NCBI GenBank assembly: GCA_045802605.1
Contig: JBJMQS010000070.1
Location: forward strand, 62,001 to 126,000
DNA: 64,000 nt
Origin: JBJMQS01 sp045802605
GTDB taxonomy: Bacteria; Planctomycetota; Planctomycetia; Gemmatales; Gemmataceae
Direction: 5' to 3'
A model generated the notes under the pieces. It did no database searches. It saw nothing but the letters and a program-made list of their open reading frames with translations, and had not been told where the DNA came from. The translations under genes were made by a program, and so were the position numbers. Below, piece by piece: positions 52,910 to 62,039 of this stretch. How positions within the stretch are numbered: the stretch's first letter is position 1; each line of letters opens with the position of its first letter.

Positions 52910-53236
52910 CTAAAGTGTTTCCACGTCGCGCTCAATGATAAGAATGTCTTCTTGTTGAAGTTCGCGTTTGAGGTCAGCTTTTAATTGGGTGAGGAACTGT
53001 CTCGCGCTACGCACCTTACCGGTCAGAATGCGATAGATGACGATTTCATCGCGGTATGTGATACCGCCGAGTTTCCAGTAGCCTTCATTTGGTTGTGGAA
53101 AGAATGTTAGGCCGTCAAATCGCTCTAGCAAGCGAGCATGCAGATGCTGAAGTTTCCGCGACTCAATCGGTGAACCATCGTTGTAACGCAGCGGAATGAA
53201 GAGGTCATATTCTTTCACCGGACGCGGCTCCTTCAT
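52910..53236 (-). CDS. Small conserved protein of unknown function
   Basis: A 108-residue protein: EYDLFIPLRYNDGSPIESRK at the start and RDEIVIYRILTGKVRSAR in the middle. Such proteins recur in cyanobacteria and planctomycetes without a known role. ATG at 53236 is chosen; TTG at 53242 also fits. It overlaps the preceding gene by 32 bases, so the two are cotranscribed. Confidence 0.75.
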   Translation of the reverse strand: MKEPRPVKEYDLFIPLRYNDGSPIESRKLQHLHARLLERFDGLTFFPQPNEGYWKLGGITYRDEIVIYRILTGKVRSARQFLTQLKADLKRELQQEDILIIERDVETL

Positions 53237-53420
53237 TGGCAACCGCGACGCCGGTTCGGCTCAGTTCGCGGAAGCTGACGCCAGCTTCCTGCACTGCATG
53301 CACGGCAGATTCGCTAAGCACATAGACTCGATCCGGCAAAACGGCCCCAGGAGAGTGTCGCAATAGAATTGGCAACGCCTTTGCCTCTTCGGCCTTTGAA
53401 AACTGAATTACCACGTCCAT
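53205..53420 (-). CDS. Small protein, partner of the 52910 gene
   Basis: A 71-residue protein, MDVVIQFSKAEEAKALPILL at the N-terminus, with a VYVLSESAVHAVQEAGVSF segment. The ATG at 53420 has GGAG upstream. It forms an overlapping pair with the 108-residue protein, which could be a toxin-antitoxin or complex-forming pair; no toxin motif is seen. Confidence 0.7.
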   Translation of the reverse strand: MDVVIQFSKAEEAKALPILLRHSPGAVLPDRVYVLSESAVHAVQEAGVSFRELSRTGVAVANEGAASGERI

Positions 53421-53612
53421 CGTCAAGCTCCAATCACATTTTGGCTAAGCCCAATATACCACTCGACTTTCATCTCGCCAAAACCCGCATTTTATCCTAG
53501 AATCACCGATTCCTGCGGTATCGCTGCGCGCTCAGAGTGAGCGGGCCGACCTCAGGCGTTCCGAGTCCTTTTTGCCTTCCGCCGGAGTGCGGGAAGACTG
53601 GTCCCAATCAAC

Positions 53613-55415
53613 ATGGTGAATCGTAATCTCCTTCGTCAGTTCGATGTCAGCGAGCCCGACATCAATCAAGCCTTCGACACCTTCGAAATTGAACAAGACT
53701 GGCTGCCACCCGAAGCCCAGATCTTCGAATCCAACAAAATCGTCCGTGGCCGGGTGCTCAACATCATTGGCGACGAAGTCCTCGTGGACGTCGGTTATAA
53801 GTCCGAAGGCTCGATCAAGACCGAGGAGTTCCGCGACGAGGTGACCGGCGAATCGACCGTGCCGAAGGTCGGTGATGAAATCGAGGTCTTGCTCGAAACG
53901 GTCGAGGATGAGTTCGGCGTCGTCAACCTTTCCTACCGCAAAGCGAAGCGGCAAAAGGAATGGGAGGCAATCCTCGAGAAGCACAAAGAAGGCGACGTCG
54001 TCAAGGGCATCGTGGGACGCAAGATCAAAGGCGGCTTGCTCGTCAACATCGGCGTCAACGTGTTCCTGCCCGCCAGTCAGGTCGATATTCGCCGTCCACC
54101 CGATATCGGCGACTACATTGGTCGCGAGATCGAGTGCAAGATTCTCAAGATCGATGAAGCTCGCCGCAACATCGTCGTCAGCCGGCGCAAGCTGATCGAA
54201 GATCAGCGAGCCGAGATGAAGGCGAAGTTGCTCTCCGAGATTCAGCCCGGCCAAACCCGCAAGGGCATCGTCAAGAACATCGCCGACTTCGGCGCGTTCG
54301 TCGATCTCGGCGGCATCGACGGCTTGCTGCACATCACCGATATGTCGTGGGGCCGGGTGACCAACCCGCACGACGTGGTGAAGATTGATCAAGAGCTCGA
54401 GGTCTACATCATCAATGTGGACCGCGACAAGGAAAAGATCGCATTGGGCCTGAAGCAGAAGTCCGCGAGCCCTTGGCAGAACATCGAAGCCAAGTACCCG
54501 GTCAGCAGCAAGCACCAGGGCGAAGTGGTCAACATCATGAGCTATGGCGCCTTCGTGAAGCTCGAGCCGGGCATCGAAGGCCTTGTGCATATCTCCGAGA
54601 TGAGCTGGACCAAGCGAATCAATCACCCGTCGGAAATCGTTCAGATCGGCGACGTGATCGATGTGCAGGTCCTCAACATCAATCGCGACAAGCAGGAAAT
54701 CTCGCTGGGCATGAAGCAGGTCCAGCCAAACCCGTGGGATCAGGTCGCCGAGCGTTACCCCCCGGGCACCAAAGTCTCCGGCACTGTTCGCAATCTCACG
54801 AACTACGGCGCCTTCATCGAAATCGAAGAAGGCATCGACGGCTTGCTTCACGTCAGTGACATGAGCTGGGTGCGCAAGGTCAGCCATCCGAGCGAGGTCG
54901 TGCAGAAGGGCCAGCACGTCGAGTGCGTGGTGCTCAATGTGGATCAGGAGCGCAAGCGAGTCGCACTGGGCCTCAAGCAGATGGCCAGCGATCCGTGGGA
55001 AGGTGACATCCCCGGCCGCTTCCATCCCGGCGACGTCAAGAAGGGCAAGGTCACGAAGATCACCAACTTCGGCGTGTTCGTCGAGCTTGAGCCCGGCCTG
55101 GAAGGTTTGCTGCACGTTTCCGAGTTGGCCGACGAAAAGGTCGAGAACCCGGAAGATGTGGTCAAGACGGGCGACGAGATCGAGGTCAAGGTGTTGCGGG
55201 TCGATTCGAAGGATCGCAAGATCGGCCTGTCACGCAAGAACCTCTACGGCGGCGTGACCGAAGCTGAGCTCGCAGCCCATGAGACGGCCACGGCGTCGAT
55301 TCCGAAGGATGAGCCCGAAGAGGACGAGGCCCCGACCAAGGACAAGCCGAGTCGCGAGCTTCGCGGCGGCACCGGCTCGGGCGGCTTGCTGATCCAGATG
55401 CCCGAGAAAGAGTAA
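53613..55415 (+). CDS. rpsA: 30S ribosomal protein S1
   Basis: A 600-residue S1 with six S1/OB RNA-binding repeats (starting at about 45, 130, 215, 300, 387 and 475); the last four share the KGxVxxIxxFGAFVxL pattern (e.g. KGIVKNIADFGAFVDL). The first two are divergent, as in E. coli S1. It helps mRNA bind the 30S subunit. A Gly-rich tail (GGTGSGGLLIQ) ends the protein. The ATG at 53613 gives MVNRNLLRQFDVS. A strong hairpin follows. Confidence 0.95.
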   Translation: MVNRNLLRQFDVSEPDINQAFDTFEIEQDWLPPEAQIFESNKIVRGRVLNIIGDEVLVDVGYKSEGSIKTEEFRDEVTGESTVPKVGDEIEVLLETVEDEFGVVNLSYRKAKRQKEWEAILEKHKEGDVVKGIVGRKIKGGLLVNIGVNVFLPASQVDIRRPPDIGDYIGREIECKILKIDEARRNIVVSRRKLIEDQRAEMKAKLLSEIQPGQTRKGIVKNIADFGAFVDLGGIDGLLHITDMSWGRVTNPHDVVKIDQELEVYIINVDRDKEKIALGLKQKSASPWQNIEAKYPVSSKHQGEVVNIMSYGAFVKLEPGIEGLVHISEMSWTKRINHPSEIVQIGDVIDVQVLNINRDKQEISLGMKQVQPNPWDQVAERYPPGTKVSGTVRNLTNYGAFIEIEEGIDGLLHVSDMSWVRKVSHPSEVVQKGQHVECVVLNVDQERKRVALGLKQMASDPWEGDIPGRFHPGDVKKGKVTKITNFGVFVELEPGLEGLLHVSELADEKVENPEDVVKTGDEIEVKVLRVDSKDRKIGLSRKNLYGGVTEAELAAHETATASIPKDEPEEDEAPTKDKPSRELRGGTGSGGLLIQMPEKE

Positions 55416-55436
55416 CTTAGTCGCTACGCATGTCGG

Positions 55437-55492
55437 GTGTTGCAAGCCTGAAGTGTGCGCGGGGAACCGCTTGCACTTCAGGCTTGCAACAC
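55437..55492 (+). terminator. Long hairpin after rpsA
   Basis: Perfect 19-base stem GTGTTGCAAGCCTGAAGTG / CACTTCAGGCTTGCAACAC with an 18-base loop, 21 bases after the rpsA stop. No T-run follows, so it may be a repeat rather than an intrinsic terminator. Confidence 0.6.
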
Positions 55493-55508
55493 ACATGAGG
55501 GCAAGTTT

Positions 55509-56987
55509 ATGGCTGCCGGAGGCCTCCATCGACCGGTTGTCCCCGCCTCCGAGAGCTTTGCCGTCGTCGGCTTGTTAGTCTTCTTTCTCGTCATCAATGT
55601 CTTTACCGCAACGCTATCTCCCACAGTGTGGCGAGACGAAGTCCTCTACACCGACCCGGCCTATCGCCTCGCCTTCACCGGGGAATTTACCTCGGCAGCC
55701 TGGCCGAATCAACCGAAAGACCATTTCTTCGCCGGCGACGTGCCGCTCCATCCCGTCATGCTCGCCGGCTGGATCAAACTCTTTGGCTTCAGTGTGACGG
55801 CGGTCAGATCGCTGGATTATCTCTTGGTTGCGCTAGCGGCCTGGCTCGCCTACCGTGCGGTGACGCGCGCAGGGCTGTTGCAGACGACGACCATGCGGCT
55901 GTTGTTCGTCATGCTGCTTCTCTTCGGCTACGGTATGGGGTTTGGCTACCGCGAAGGCCGGCCCGACGCATTGGCAATGTTTATCGCAGCGGCCGGAGCG
56001 TTCGCATTAACGCTGCAGCCAGTAACTCGAGCGATCACCCTGTTCCTGATTGCCGCGATTGGACCGTGGGCCGGCTTACAACTAGTTCCCGTCACGGCGC
56101 TCGCGCTGCTTGCCGTTCTGTTCAGTCAACGGCGAACCGCGCTTGGCACTATTGCCAGTGTTGTGCTTGGCATGGCAAGCGGCGTTGCAGGACTCTACTT
56201 CCTGTATTCCTCTCATGGTGTATGGAACGAATTCCTGTCAAATGTTCTTCCACATATCGGACTAGGTGATCCAAGCGAGAAGCACATCGTTTCATTCTTG
56301 TCGCTCTATCTGCATGATCTCAGTTTGCTGCCCGTGTTGCTCGTGGCCCTGGGCGGCATTGTTTTTCGGGATCGAATGCGTGCGACCGTCTCAATAGCTT
56401 TGACGATCTTTGCCTTGGTGATCCCGGTCGTGGTCCAAATCGCGGGCGGGTATCCCGTTTTCTACTCCTGGATGGCGTTCGCTCCGGCGGCGCTCGCCGC
56501 TTGCATGGCCGCGGATCAATTGAGCAAACCGGCTCAACTCCTGCCTGGACTTTGTTTCCTGGCCGCCGGTGCCGTGGGTCTGCCCGCTCGCGTCGCATTG
56601 ATCGGATTTCAGATCGAAGCACGCGACTACCGTCCGATCGACCAGTTTGTTCGCGACCGCACTCGAACCTTCGATATTGTGTTTTGCGATTTCGCTGCAT
56701 ACTATCCGGCACGCCGCCTGGCCCGAGAAGTTTATGTCTGGCCGAATCACACAAATATGACAGCCGATCAGTGCCGTGATGTGACCGTGGTCTTCGCGAC
56801 ACCGGGGAAAGACACGCCGACAGCTATTCGCGAGGCGCTGGGTGATCTCTGGCAACAAGTGGGCCCGGCGTACGAGACAAGCGCGCGATTGAATGGCAAT
56901 AAACTTCACGACTGGTTGGCCCAGTACGGCGCGGAGAAATATCACCTCGCGGCCTATCGCCGCATTGAACGCCGAGGGCCGCGATGA
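55509..56987 (+). CDS. GT39/ArnT-like membrane glycosyltransferase
   Basis: A 492-residue polytopic protein (about 10-12 helices). The first periplasmic loop has VWRDEVLYTDPAYRLAF, with the Asp-Glu pair used by GT-C (PMT/ArnT) enzymes that take sugar from a polyprenyl phosphate. The ATG at 55509 has GAGGG upstream. It overlaps the next gene by ATGA; that gene is a GT2 enzyme that could make the polyprenyl-phosphate sugar donor, so the pair would act in sequence (inference). Confidence 0.82.
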   Translation: MAAGGLHRPVVPASESFAVVGLLVFFLVINVFTATLSPTVWRDEVLYTDPAYRLAFTGEFTSAAWPNQPKDHFFAGDVPLHPVMLAGWIKLFGFSVTAVRSLDYLLVALAAWLAYRAVTRAGLLQTTTMRLLFVMLLLFGYGMGFGYREGRPDALAMFIAAAGAFALTLQPVTRAITLFLIAAIGPWAGLQLVPVTALALLAVLFSQRRTALGTIASVVLGMASGVAGLYFLYSSHGVWNEFLSNVLPHIGLGDPSEKHIVSFLSLYLHDLSLLPVLLVALGGIVFRDRMRATVSIALTIFALVIPVVVQIAGGYPVFYSWMAFAPAALAACMAADQLSKPAQLLPGLCFLAAGAVGLPARVALIGFQIEARDYRPIDQFVRDRTRTFDIVFCDFAAYYPARRLAREVYVWPNHTNMTADQCRDVTVVFATPGKDTPTAIREALGDLWQQVGPAYETSARLNGNKLHDWLAQYGAEKYHLAAYRRIERRGPR

Positions 56988-57952
56988 GCGTTCGCAGCCT
57001 GGCGACATCGAAGATCTCGCTCGTCATCCCGTGTTATGACGAAAGCGAAGTCCTGCCGCTCTTGGTGGAGCGCGTTCGCAAAGCCGCGAATGATTGGGGG
57101 ACCGATTACGAAGTCGTCTTGGTGGATGATGGCTCAACCGACAAAACCTGGGAGTTGATCTGCGACTATCATCGCAAAGATGCGCGGTGGAAGGGCGTGC
57201 GGCTGACGCGCAACTTTGGCCATCAAATTGCACTTTGGACTGGGCTGAAACATGTCACGGGCAATGTGATCGCCGTGCTTGATGCCGATCTACAGGATCC
57301 GCCTGAGATCCTTCTTCAGTTCTTCGCGAAGTGGGCCGAGGGTTTCGACGTCGTCTATGCAGTCCGACGCGAGCGGAAGGAAGGACTGATCAAGCGTTGC
57401 GCGTACTTCATCTATTATCGCGTCTTGTCATGGCTTTCGGAAATTGACATTCCGCTCGACTCGGGCGACTTCTGCGTCATGGATCGCCGGGTCGCAGACG
57501 CCATGTTGGCATCGCACGAACAGGTGCCGTTTGTTCGCGGGCTTCGCGCCTGGGTGGGGTTCCGGCAAACTGCGCTGGAATATGAACGCGGCGCCCGAGC
57601 GGCCGGCGAGGTGAAATACACCTTTCGCAAATTGATGCAGCTCGCACTCAGCGGGATCTTCAGCTTTTCCACTCGGCCGCTTCGTTTGGCCACTTACTTG
57701 GGGCTCGCCGTATCGGCCGCGGCTTTGATCGGGTTCGTCATCATCCTGTTGCAGCGCGTTCTGACCGAACGAGTTCCCGGCACGAATACGGTCGTGCTGG
57801 CCATTCTGTTTCTGGGTGGCGTTCAGTTGTTGTGTATCGGGATTCTCGGCGAATACGTCGGCCGGATTTACGAGAACGTTAAGGGCCGCCCGTTGAGCGT
57901 CGTTGGCGAACGAATTGGAATTGAACAAACAGAAATCACGCCGATCAGTTAG
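56984..57952 (+). CDS. GT2 polyprenyl-phosphate glycosyltransferase (DPM1/ArnC-like)
   Basis: A 322-residue protein with an N-terminal GT-A domain (SLVIPCYDESEVLPLLVERV, VDDGSTDKTWE, VLDADLQDPPE with the DxD-type metal site) and two C-terminal helices (about 235-300), as in ArnC/GtrB. It would transfer a sugar to a lipid carrier for the adjacent GT39 enzyme. Its stop overlaps the convergent iscX stop by 4 bases. Confidence 0.9.
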   Translation: MSVRSLATSKISLVIPCYDESEVLPLLVERVRKAANDWGTDYEVVLVDDGSTDKTWELICDYHRKDARWKGVRLTRNFGHQIALWTGLKHVTGNVIAVLDADLQDPPEILLQFFAKWAEGFDVVYAVRRERKEGLIKRCAYFIYYRVLSWLSEIDIPLDSGDFCVMDRRVADAMLASHEQVPFVRGLRAWVGFRQTALEYERGARAAGEVKYTFRKLMQLALSGIFSFSTRPLRLATYLGLAVSAAALIGFVIILLQRVLTERVPGTNTVVLAILFLGGVQLLCIGILGEYVGRIYENVKGRPLSVVGERIGIEQTEITPIS

Positions 57953-58164
57953 TCGCCGTATTCGTCTTTCCATTCCTCGTACCACACCATCTGGATCGCT
58001 TCGAGCGTTTTCTCGTTCGACTTTTTCGGGTCATCGGCGAAGTCGGGCAACTCGCAAACCCATTTGTGCAAATCGGTGAATCTCACCGTGAGCGGATCGA
58101 TATCGCCGTATTTCTCAAAAAGCGCTTCGCCAATGGGCCGCGTGTCTTGCCAGGTGAGAGGCAT
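57949..58164 (-). CDS. iscX: Fe-S assembly protein IscX
   Basis: A 71-residue acidic protein matching IscX (YfhJ): PLTWQDTRPIGEALFEKYGD, VRFTDLHKWVCELPDF and NEKTLEAIQMVWYEEW. It binds IscS and tunes Fe-S cluster formation. It is the last gene of the isc operon, 12 bases after hscA. Confidence 0.93.
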   Translation of the reverse strand: MPLTWQDTRPIGEALFEKYGDIDPLTVRFTDLHKWVCELPDFADDPKKSNEKTLEAIQMVWYEEWKDEYGD

Positions 58165-58176
58165 GACAATCTCCCG

Positions 58177-60012
58177 TTATTTGACATCTTCCTCGGACAA
58201 ATTCTCGGCAATCTTGTCCTTGAGGGTGGCCGAGACGACCGCGTTCATAAGCACCTCGGCGAGTGGCCGGGTGACTTCGGCTAAGCGGTCCATCGCTTGC
58301 CGCAATGGCTGCGGGTCATCTCCATGCAGTGCCGTTCGAACCATGGCGACTGCGGTGACGACTTGCGAATGTTCTTCGGGGCTGAGTCGATGGCCCGCTT
58401 CGGCCAGGCCTTTCTCGGTGTGCCGAATTTCGCCCTCAGCTTTGTTCCGCAGTTCAATCAAAAGGCGCGTTCGGAAATCATCGTGAGCATGCTCGACGCT
58501 TTCCAGTACGAGGCGCTCGACTTCGTCTTGCGTCAATCCATGGGCGGGCTGCACGGTTACGCTCATCGACTGCCCGCTGCGCAATTCCTTCGCGGACACT
58601 GTGAGCAACCCGTTCGCATCGACGAGAAACGTCACATCGACCTGCGGCAATTGGGCCGGCATGGGTGGGATGCCGGACAATTTGAACTGACCCAGTAGCC
58701 GGCAATCCTTCGTCAATTCTCGTTCGCCCTGATAGACGTTGAGCACGACGGTCGTTTGATTGTCGGCGGCAGTGGTGTAGCGGGTCGTCGCTCGGGCCGG
58801 CACCGTGCTGTTGCGGTAGATCAATTTGTCCACCACGCCGCCAAGCGTTTCAATGCCGAGGCTCAGCGGAATGACGTCTAGAAGTAACGTGTCCTTTCGT
58901 CCGCCGGTGAGAATGTCCGCCTGGATCGCTGCACCGAGCGCCACCACTTCATCCGGATTGAGCTCTGTATGTGGTGTGCGGCCAAACAATTCCCCGACCC
59001 GCTGACGCACGTAGGGAATCCGCGTTGAGCCGCCGACCATGACCACTTCATCGACTCGATCCGGCCTCAAACCAGCGTCCTTGAGTGCCGCTTTGCATTT
59101 CGCCAGACTGCGGTCGATGAAGGGAGCTAGGAGGGTTTCCAACTCAGTCCGAGTGAAAACACGGCGCATCCTGGTTGGCCGATCGATGGAAAACTCGGTG
59201 GAGTCCGCGGTTGAAAGCTGAATTTTGACGCGCTCCGCCTGATCGCGCAGATGCTGCAGCAGTTCCGGATCACGGCGTGACAGGTCAACGCCCGCTTCTC
59301 GTGCCATTACATGCATGATGGCCCGATCGAAATCATCGCCGCCCAGATGCGTGTCGCCATTGGTGGCCAGTACTTTGAACACGCCTTGGTCCAGGCGCAG
59401 AATCGAGCAATCGAAAGTGCCGCCGCCGAGGTCGTACACGGCAACGGTTGCAGTCTCTCGCCGGTCGAGGCCATAGGCTAGTGCCGCCGCCGTCGGCTCG
59501 TTGACGATTCGCAGCACATCCAGCCCAGCAATTCGCCCGGCATCGCGTGTCGCCTGCCGCTGGGCGTCATCGAAATAAGCCGGCACCGTAATCACGGCTT
59601 TAGTCGGGTTGCCGGCTCGTTTGCGGACCTCACGAAGAATCATTGCTGAGAGTTCTTCCGGCGTGTGCTCATGCCCGGCGACATCAACACGCAGCACGCG
59701 TCGTCCGCTGTCGACGTCCCGCTCCATGATCTGGTGCGGAATCATCGGCAATTCGTCTGTGAGATCGGCCAGCGTCCGGCCCATAAGACGTTTGACGCTG
59801 AAAATCGTGTGTTCCGGATCGGCCAAGGCCCGCTCCCGCGCAGCCGTGCCGACAAGCACTTCGCCATTTTCGTGGAAACTGATGACGCTCGGCACAAGCG
59901 CGATGCCTTTATCATCGCGCACGACCACGGGCCGGCCATTCTCGACGTAGGCCGCGAGGCTAAACGTGGTGCCAAGATCGATGCCAACGGCACGCGGGGT
60001 CATAACGTCCAT
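58177..60012 (-). CDS. hscA: Fe-S assembly Hsp70 chaperone HscA
   Basis: A 611-residue Hsp70. ATPase domain AVGIDLGTTFSLAAY, AVYDLGGGTFDCSIL and VVMVGGSTRIPYVR; a short substrate domain with LDVIPLSLGIETLGGVVDKL, the HscA form rather than DnaK. It lacks the long acidic DnaK tail. With HscB it releases clusters from IscU. The ATG at 60012 is chosen; ATG at 60003 is possible. It is separated from hscB by a CAP-domain gene and a tRNA, unusual for the hscBA pair. Confidence 0.93.
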   Translation of the reverse strand: MDVMTPRAVGIDLGTTFSLAAYVENGRPVVVRDDKGIALVPSVISFHENGEVLVGTAARERALADPEHTIFSVKRLMGRTLADLTDELPMIPHQIMERDVDSGRRVLRVDVAGHEHTPEELSAMILREVRKRAGNPTKAVITVPAYFDDAQRQATRDAGRIAGLDVLRIVNEPTAAALAYGLDRRETATVAVYDLGGGTFDCSILRLDQGVFKVLATNGDTHLGGDDFDRAIMHVMAREAGVDLSRRDPELLQHLRDQAERVKIQLSTADSTEFSIDRPTRMRRVFTRTELETLLAPFIDRSLAKCKAALKDAGLRPDRVDEVVMVGGSTRIPYVRQRVGELFGRTPHTELNPDEVVALGAAIQADILTGGRKDTLLLDVIPLSLGIETLGGVVDKLIYRNSTVPARATTRYTTAADNQTTVVLNVYQGERELTKDCRLLGQFKLSGIPPMPAQLPQVDVTFLVDANGLLTVSAKELRSGQSMSVTVQPAHGLTQDEVERLVLESVEHAHDDFRTRLLIELRNKAEGEIRHTEKGLAEAGHRLSPEEHSQVVTAVAMVRTALHGDDPQPLRQAMDRLAEVTRPLAEVLMNAVVSATLKDKIAENLSEEDVK

Positions 60013-60068
60013 TTTCGTGAATTCCGCTGTGATTACCACAGTGGATTGAACCACCTTCAGCCAAAAGA

Positions 60069-60105
60069 CAGGGACCGGACCGCATGTCGAGCGGTCCAGT
60101 CCCTG
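60069..60105 (-). terminator. Hairpin after the CAP-domain gene
   Basis: 15-base stem CAGGGACCGGACCGC / GCGGTCCAGTCCCTG with one mismatch and a 7-base loop, then TGTCTTTT on the minus strand. It lies 20 bases past the minus-strand stop at 60126, ahead of hscA. Confidence 0.65.
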
Positions 60106-60125
60106 TGGATGTCAAACGTAGCACC

Positions 60126-60761
60126 TTAGCGAACGTACAGGTGCATGTACCGCAGGCCATCTGGGCCCATTGCCCAGGCCGCGCCCGCATAGCGATAGTT
60201 GTCGCGGGCGCAACAGGAGCCCCAGCCCATCTTCGGCGGCCAAGCGGCGCAGGCGGCCGATGTCGCAATTGTTCCCGGCGGCACGAATTGGAAATCACCC
60301 ATGCCCCCCATGACATGTCCGTTCACCCGGTGGCGTGCTCGGAAGGCGGCCGCTCGACCCGCAGCGACAGAGAGACCCTCGTCACGCATGAAAGGATGTA
60401 AACCATGGCGAGCCCGGTAGGCGTTCACTTCATCGAGTGCGTCAGTTGCGCCAGTATCCTCACTTACCTTTGCAGAGGTGCGGGTTTGTGACTCCATTGG
60501 CCGCAATTGGCCCTGGCCAAAGGAGGCAGTTTGGAATGCGGGATTGATTGCGTAGGGTTCTTCCGCTGGGCAATCACTCCCGTTGATTTCCTTCGACCAG
60601 ATCAACCATTGTGGGCCGGAGGGGACGTACGTGTTTCCGTGGTATTGGTAGGCGCCAGCCGGGGCCTCATTTTTCGTTGCGTCAGTGTGCTCCACTGCAC
60701 GCACCGAAGCGCAAGGCATCACGAGTGACAGCAGACATGTGAACGTTAGAGTGCGAAACAT
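60126..60761 (-). CDS. Secreted CAP/SCP-like domain protein
   Basis: A 211-residue exported protein. Signal peptide about 1-22 (ends VRA). The C-terminal half (about 105-211) starts ALDEVNAYRARHGLHPFMRD and continues with AAAFRARHRVNGHVMGG and YAGAAWAMGPDG, as in the CAP (cysteine-rich secretory/PR-1-like) family; two Cys pairs may form disulfides. Function unknown. Its start has GGAG upstream. It and a tRNA gene interrupt the isc genes. Confidence 0.78.
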   Translation of the reverse strand: MFRTLTFTCLLSLVMPCASVRAVEHTDATKNEAPAGAYQYHGNTYVPSGPQWLIWSKEINGSDCPAEEPYAINPAFQTASFGQGQLRPMESQTRTSAKVSEDTGATDALDEVNAYRARHGLHPFMRDEGLSVAAGRAAAFRARHRVNGHVMGGMGDFQFVPPGTIATSAACAAWPPKMGWGSCCARDNYRYAGAAWAMGPDGLRYMHLYVR

Positions 60762-60877
60762 GAGTGAGCTCCATCAAGTGCCGGGCGACGTGGCATAGAA
60801 GGCGAACTCAGATGATAGGGATTCGATTGCTCAACGACGCTTAAATGAGAAAACTGAAATATATGACAATTCGCAAA

Positions 60878-60950
60878 TGGGCGCTACAGGAATCGAACCT
60901 GTGACTTTCCGCTTGTAAGGCGGACGTTCTAACCGCTGAACTAAGCGCCC
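60878..60950 (-). tRNA. tRNA-Val (anticodon TAC)
   Basis: 73 bases on the minus strand fold into a full cloverleaf: acceptor GGGCGCT/AGCGCCC, D stem GTTC/GAAC, anticodon stem TCCGC/GCGGA with loop CTTACAA (anticodon TAC, codon GTA), T stem ACAGG/CCTGT with loop TTCGATT, discriminator A. No CCA is encoded. It sits 10 bases downstream of hscB, the upstream gene on the same strand. Confidence 0.96.
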
Positions 60951-60960
60951 TGATCCTAGT

Positions 60961-61440
60961 TTACCGATCTTCAAAGTCGCGGAGCAGCCCGGTCAAATAT
61001 CTTGCGGCATTCAAACGCATGCGGGCACCTCGCAAATCCGGATTCGCACCGTCCAATTGTTCGCCGACTTCCAAAACGATGGCTTCCCGGCGAGCCAGAA
61101 GTTCCTGTTCCAGCCCGGCCCAGGCGATTGGGTCACTCTTTGCATCTTCCATTCGTTCACGCAAATCCATCATCTCTTCGAGGAACTCCGGCGGTGCCTG
61201 CGAAACTTCCTTCGCACCAGGCCCGCCCAGCAATTGCAAGAGATACTCGACCCGGCGAAACGGATCGCGCAACGTCGTATAGGCTTCATTGAGCCGGGAC
61301 GATTCCTCCATCGCCGACTCGCCGGCGAAATCCGGATGGACGGTTCGGCTCTGGGCGAGGTAATTGCGCTCCAATTCGTCGGCCGCCAATGCAAAACGCC
61401 TCGGCAAGCCGAGGCGTTCGAAATGGTCAATGTCCGCCAT
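60961..61440 (-). CDS. hscB: Co-chaperone HscB (J-domain protein)
   Basis: A 159-residue J-protein partner of HscA. The J-domain has HPDF (the HPD loop, about 36-38) and SSRLNEAYTTLRDPFRRVEY, and the C-terminal three-helix domain binds IscU (ARREAIVLEVGEQLDG region). The ATG at 61440 is the family start (MADIDHFERLGLP). A palindromic repeat separates it from iscA. Confidence 0.92.
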   Translation of the reverse strand: MADIDHFERLGLPRRFALAADELERNYLAQSRTVHPDFAGESAMEESSRLNEAYTTLRDPFRRVEYLLQLLGGPGAKEVSQAPPEFLEEMMDLRERMEDAKSDPIAWAGLEQELLARREAIVLEVGEQLDGANPDLRGARMRLNAARYLTGLLRDFEDR

Positions 61441-61455
61441 GCGTTTTCCGTCAAT

Positions 61456-61542
61456 TGTTAGCCGGACGCGCAAGCGACGGAAATCAGAATCCCCAAATGG
61501 GGTCAAGGTTTTGATTTCCGTCGCTTGCGCGTCCGGCCAACA
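61456..61542. repeat. GTTAGCCGG palindromic element, copy 3
   Basis: 31-base arms at 61456-61486 and 61512-61542 with one mismatch (TTA against CAA) and a 25-base loop with a CCCC/GGGG hairpin. Within the arms copy 1 has a T-A pair (GCTACGG) and this copy a G-C pair (GCGACGG), so both sides changed together. It lies inside the isc operon between iscA and hscB. Confidence 0.93.
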
Positions 61543-61551
61543 AGTCTCCGA

Positions 61552-61947
61552 TTACATCGAGAACGAGCTGCCGCAGCCGCAGGTGCTCTTGGCTTGCGGG
61601 TTGGTGATGCTAAAGCCCCGCTTGTTCAGGTCGTCGTGGTAATCCACGTTGACGCCATCGAGGTAGAGCAAGCTGCGCTTGTCCACAACAACATCCACGC
61701 CATGGATGTTGAATACCTCGTCGAGCTTCTCGTTCACTAGCGGATCGAGGTCCAGCTTGTTCTGGAAGCCCGAGCAGCCGCCGCCGACGACTCGCAGTCG
61801 CAGATACAGCTTCTCGGTGGTGCCGGATGCGTGCTGATCGGCGATAATCGCCTGCACCTGCTTGGCGGCCTTTTCGGAGAGGTTAATCGTGGCAGCCGGC
61901 GGAGCGGTCTTGACGCCCAAATCGGCTTGTTCGGTTACGGTGGACAT
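61552..61947 (-). CDS. iscA: Iron-sulfur cluster assembly protein IscA
   Basis: A 131-residue A-type carrier with the three conserved Cys in GGGCSGFQ (about 56-63) and STCGCGSSF near the end. A 20-residue N-terminal extension (MSTVTEQADLGVKTAPPAAT) precedes the usual start. ErpA is an alternative name; the position in the isc operon favours IscA. Confidence 0.93.
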   Translation of the reverse strand: MSTVTEQADLGVKTAPPAATINLSEKAAKQVQAIIADQHASGTTEKLYLRLRVVGGGCSGFQNKLDLDPLVNEKLDEVFNIHGVDVVVDKRSLLYLDGVNVDYHDDLNKRGFSITNPQAKSTCGCGSSFSM

Positions 61948-62039
61948 CAGTCTCTCCCTATTTCAGATCGCATAATCCAGAAAGCCTAATCGTTTTGGAT
62001 TCTGACTTCTGCAATCTACTTTTATCTTACCTTCGTTGT

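Noticed and set aside
53532..55115. 527-codon open frame on the minus strand opposite rpsA
   Set aside because: Antisense shadow of the S1 repeats; repetitive DVDDLHL-type pattern, no start signal.
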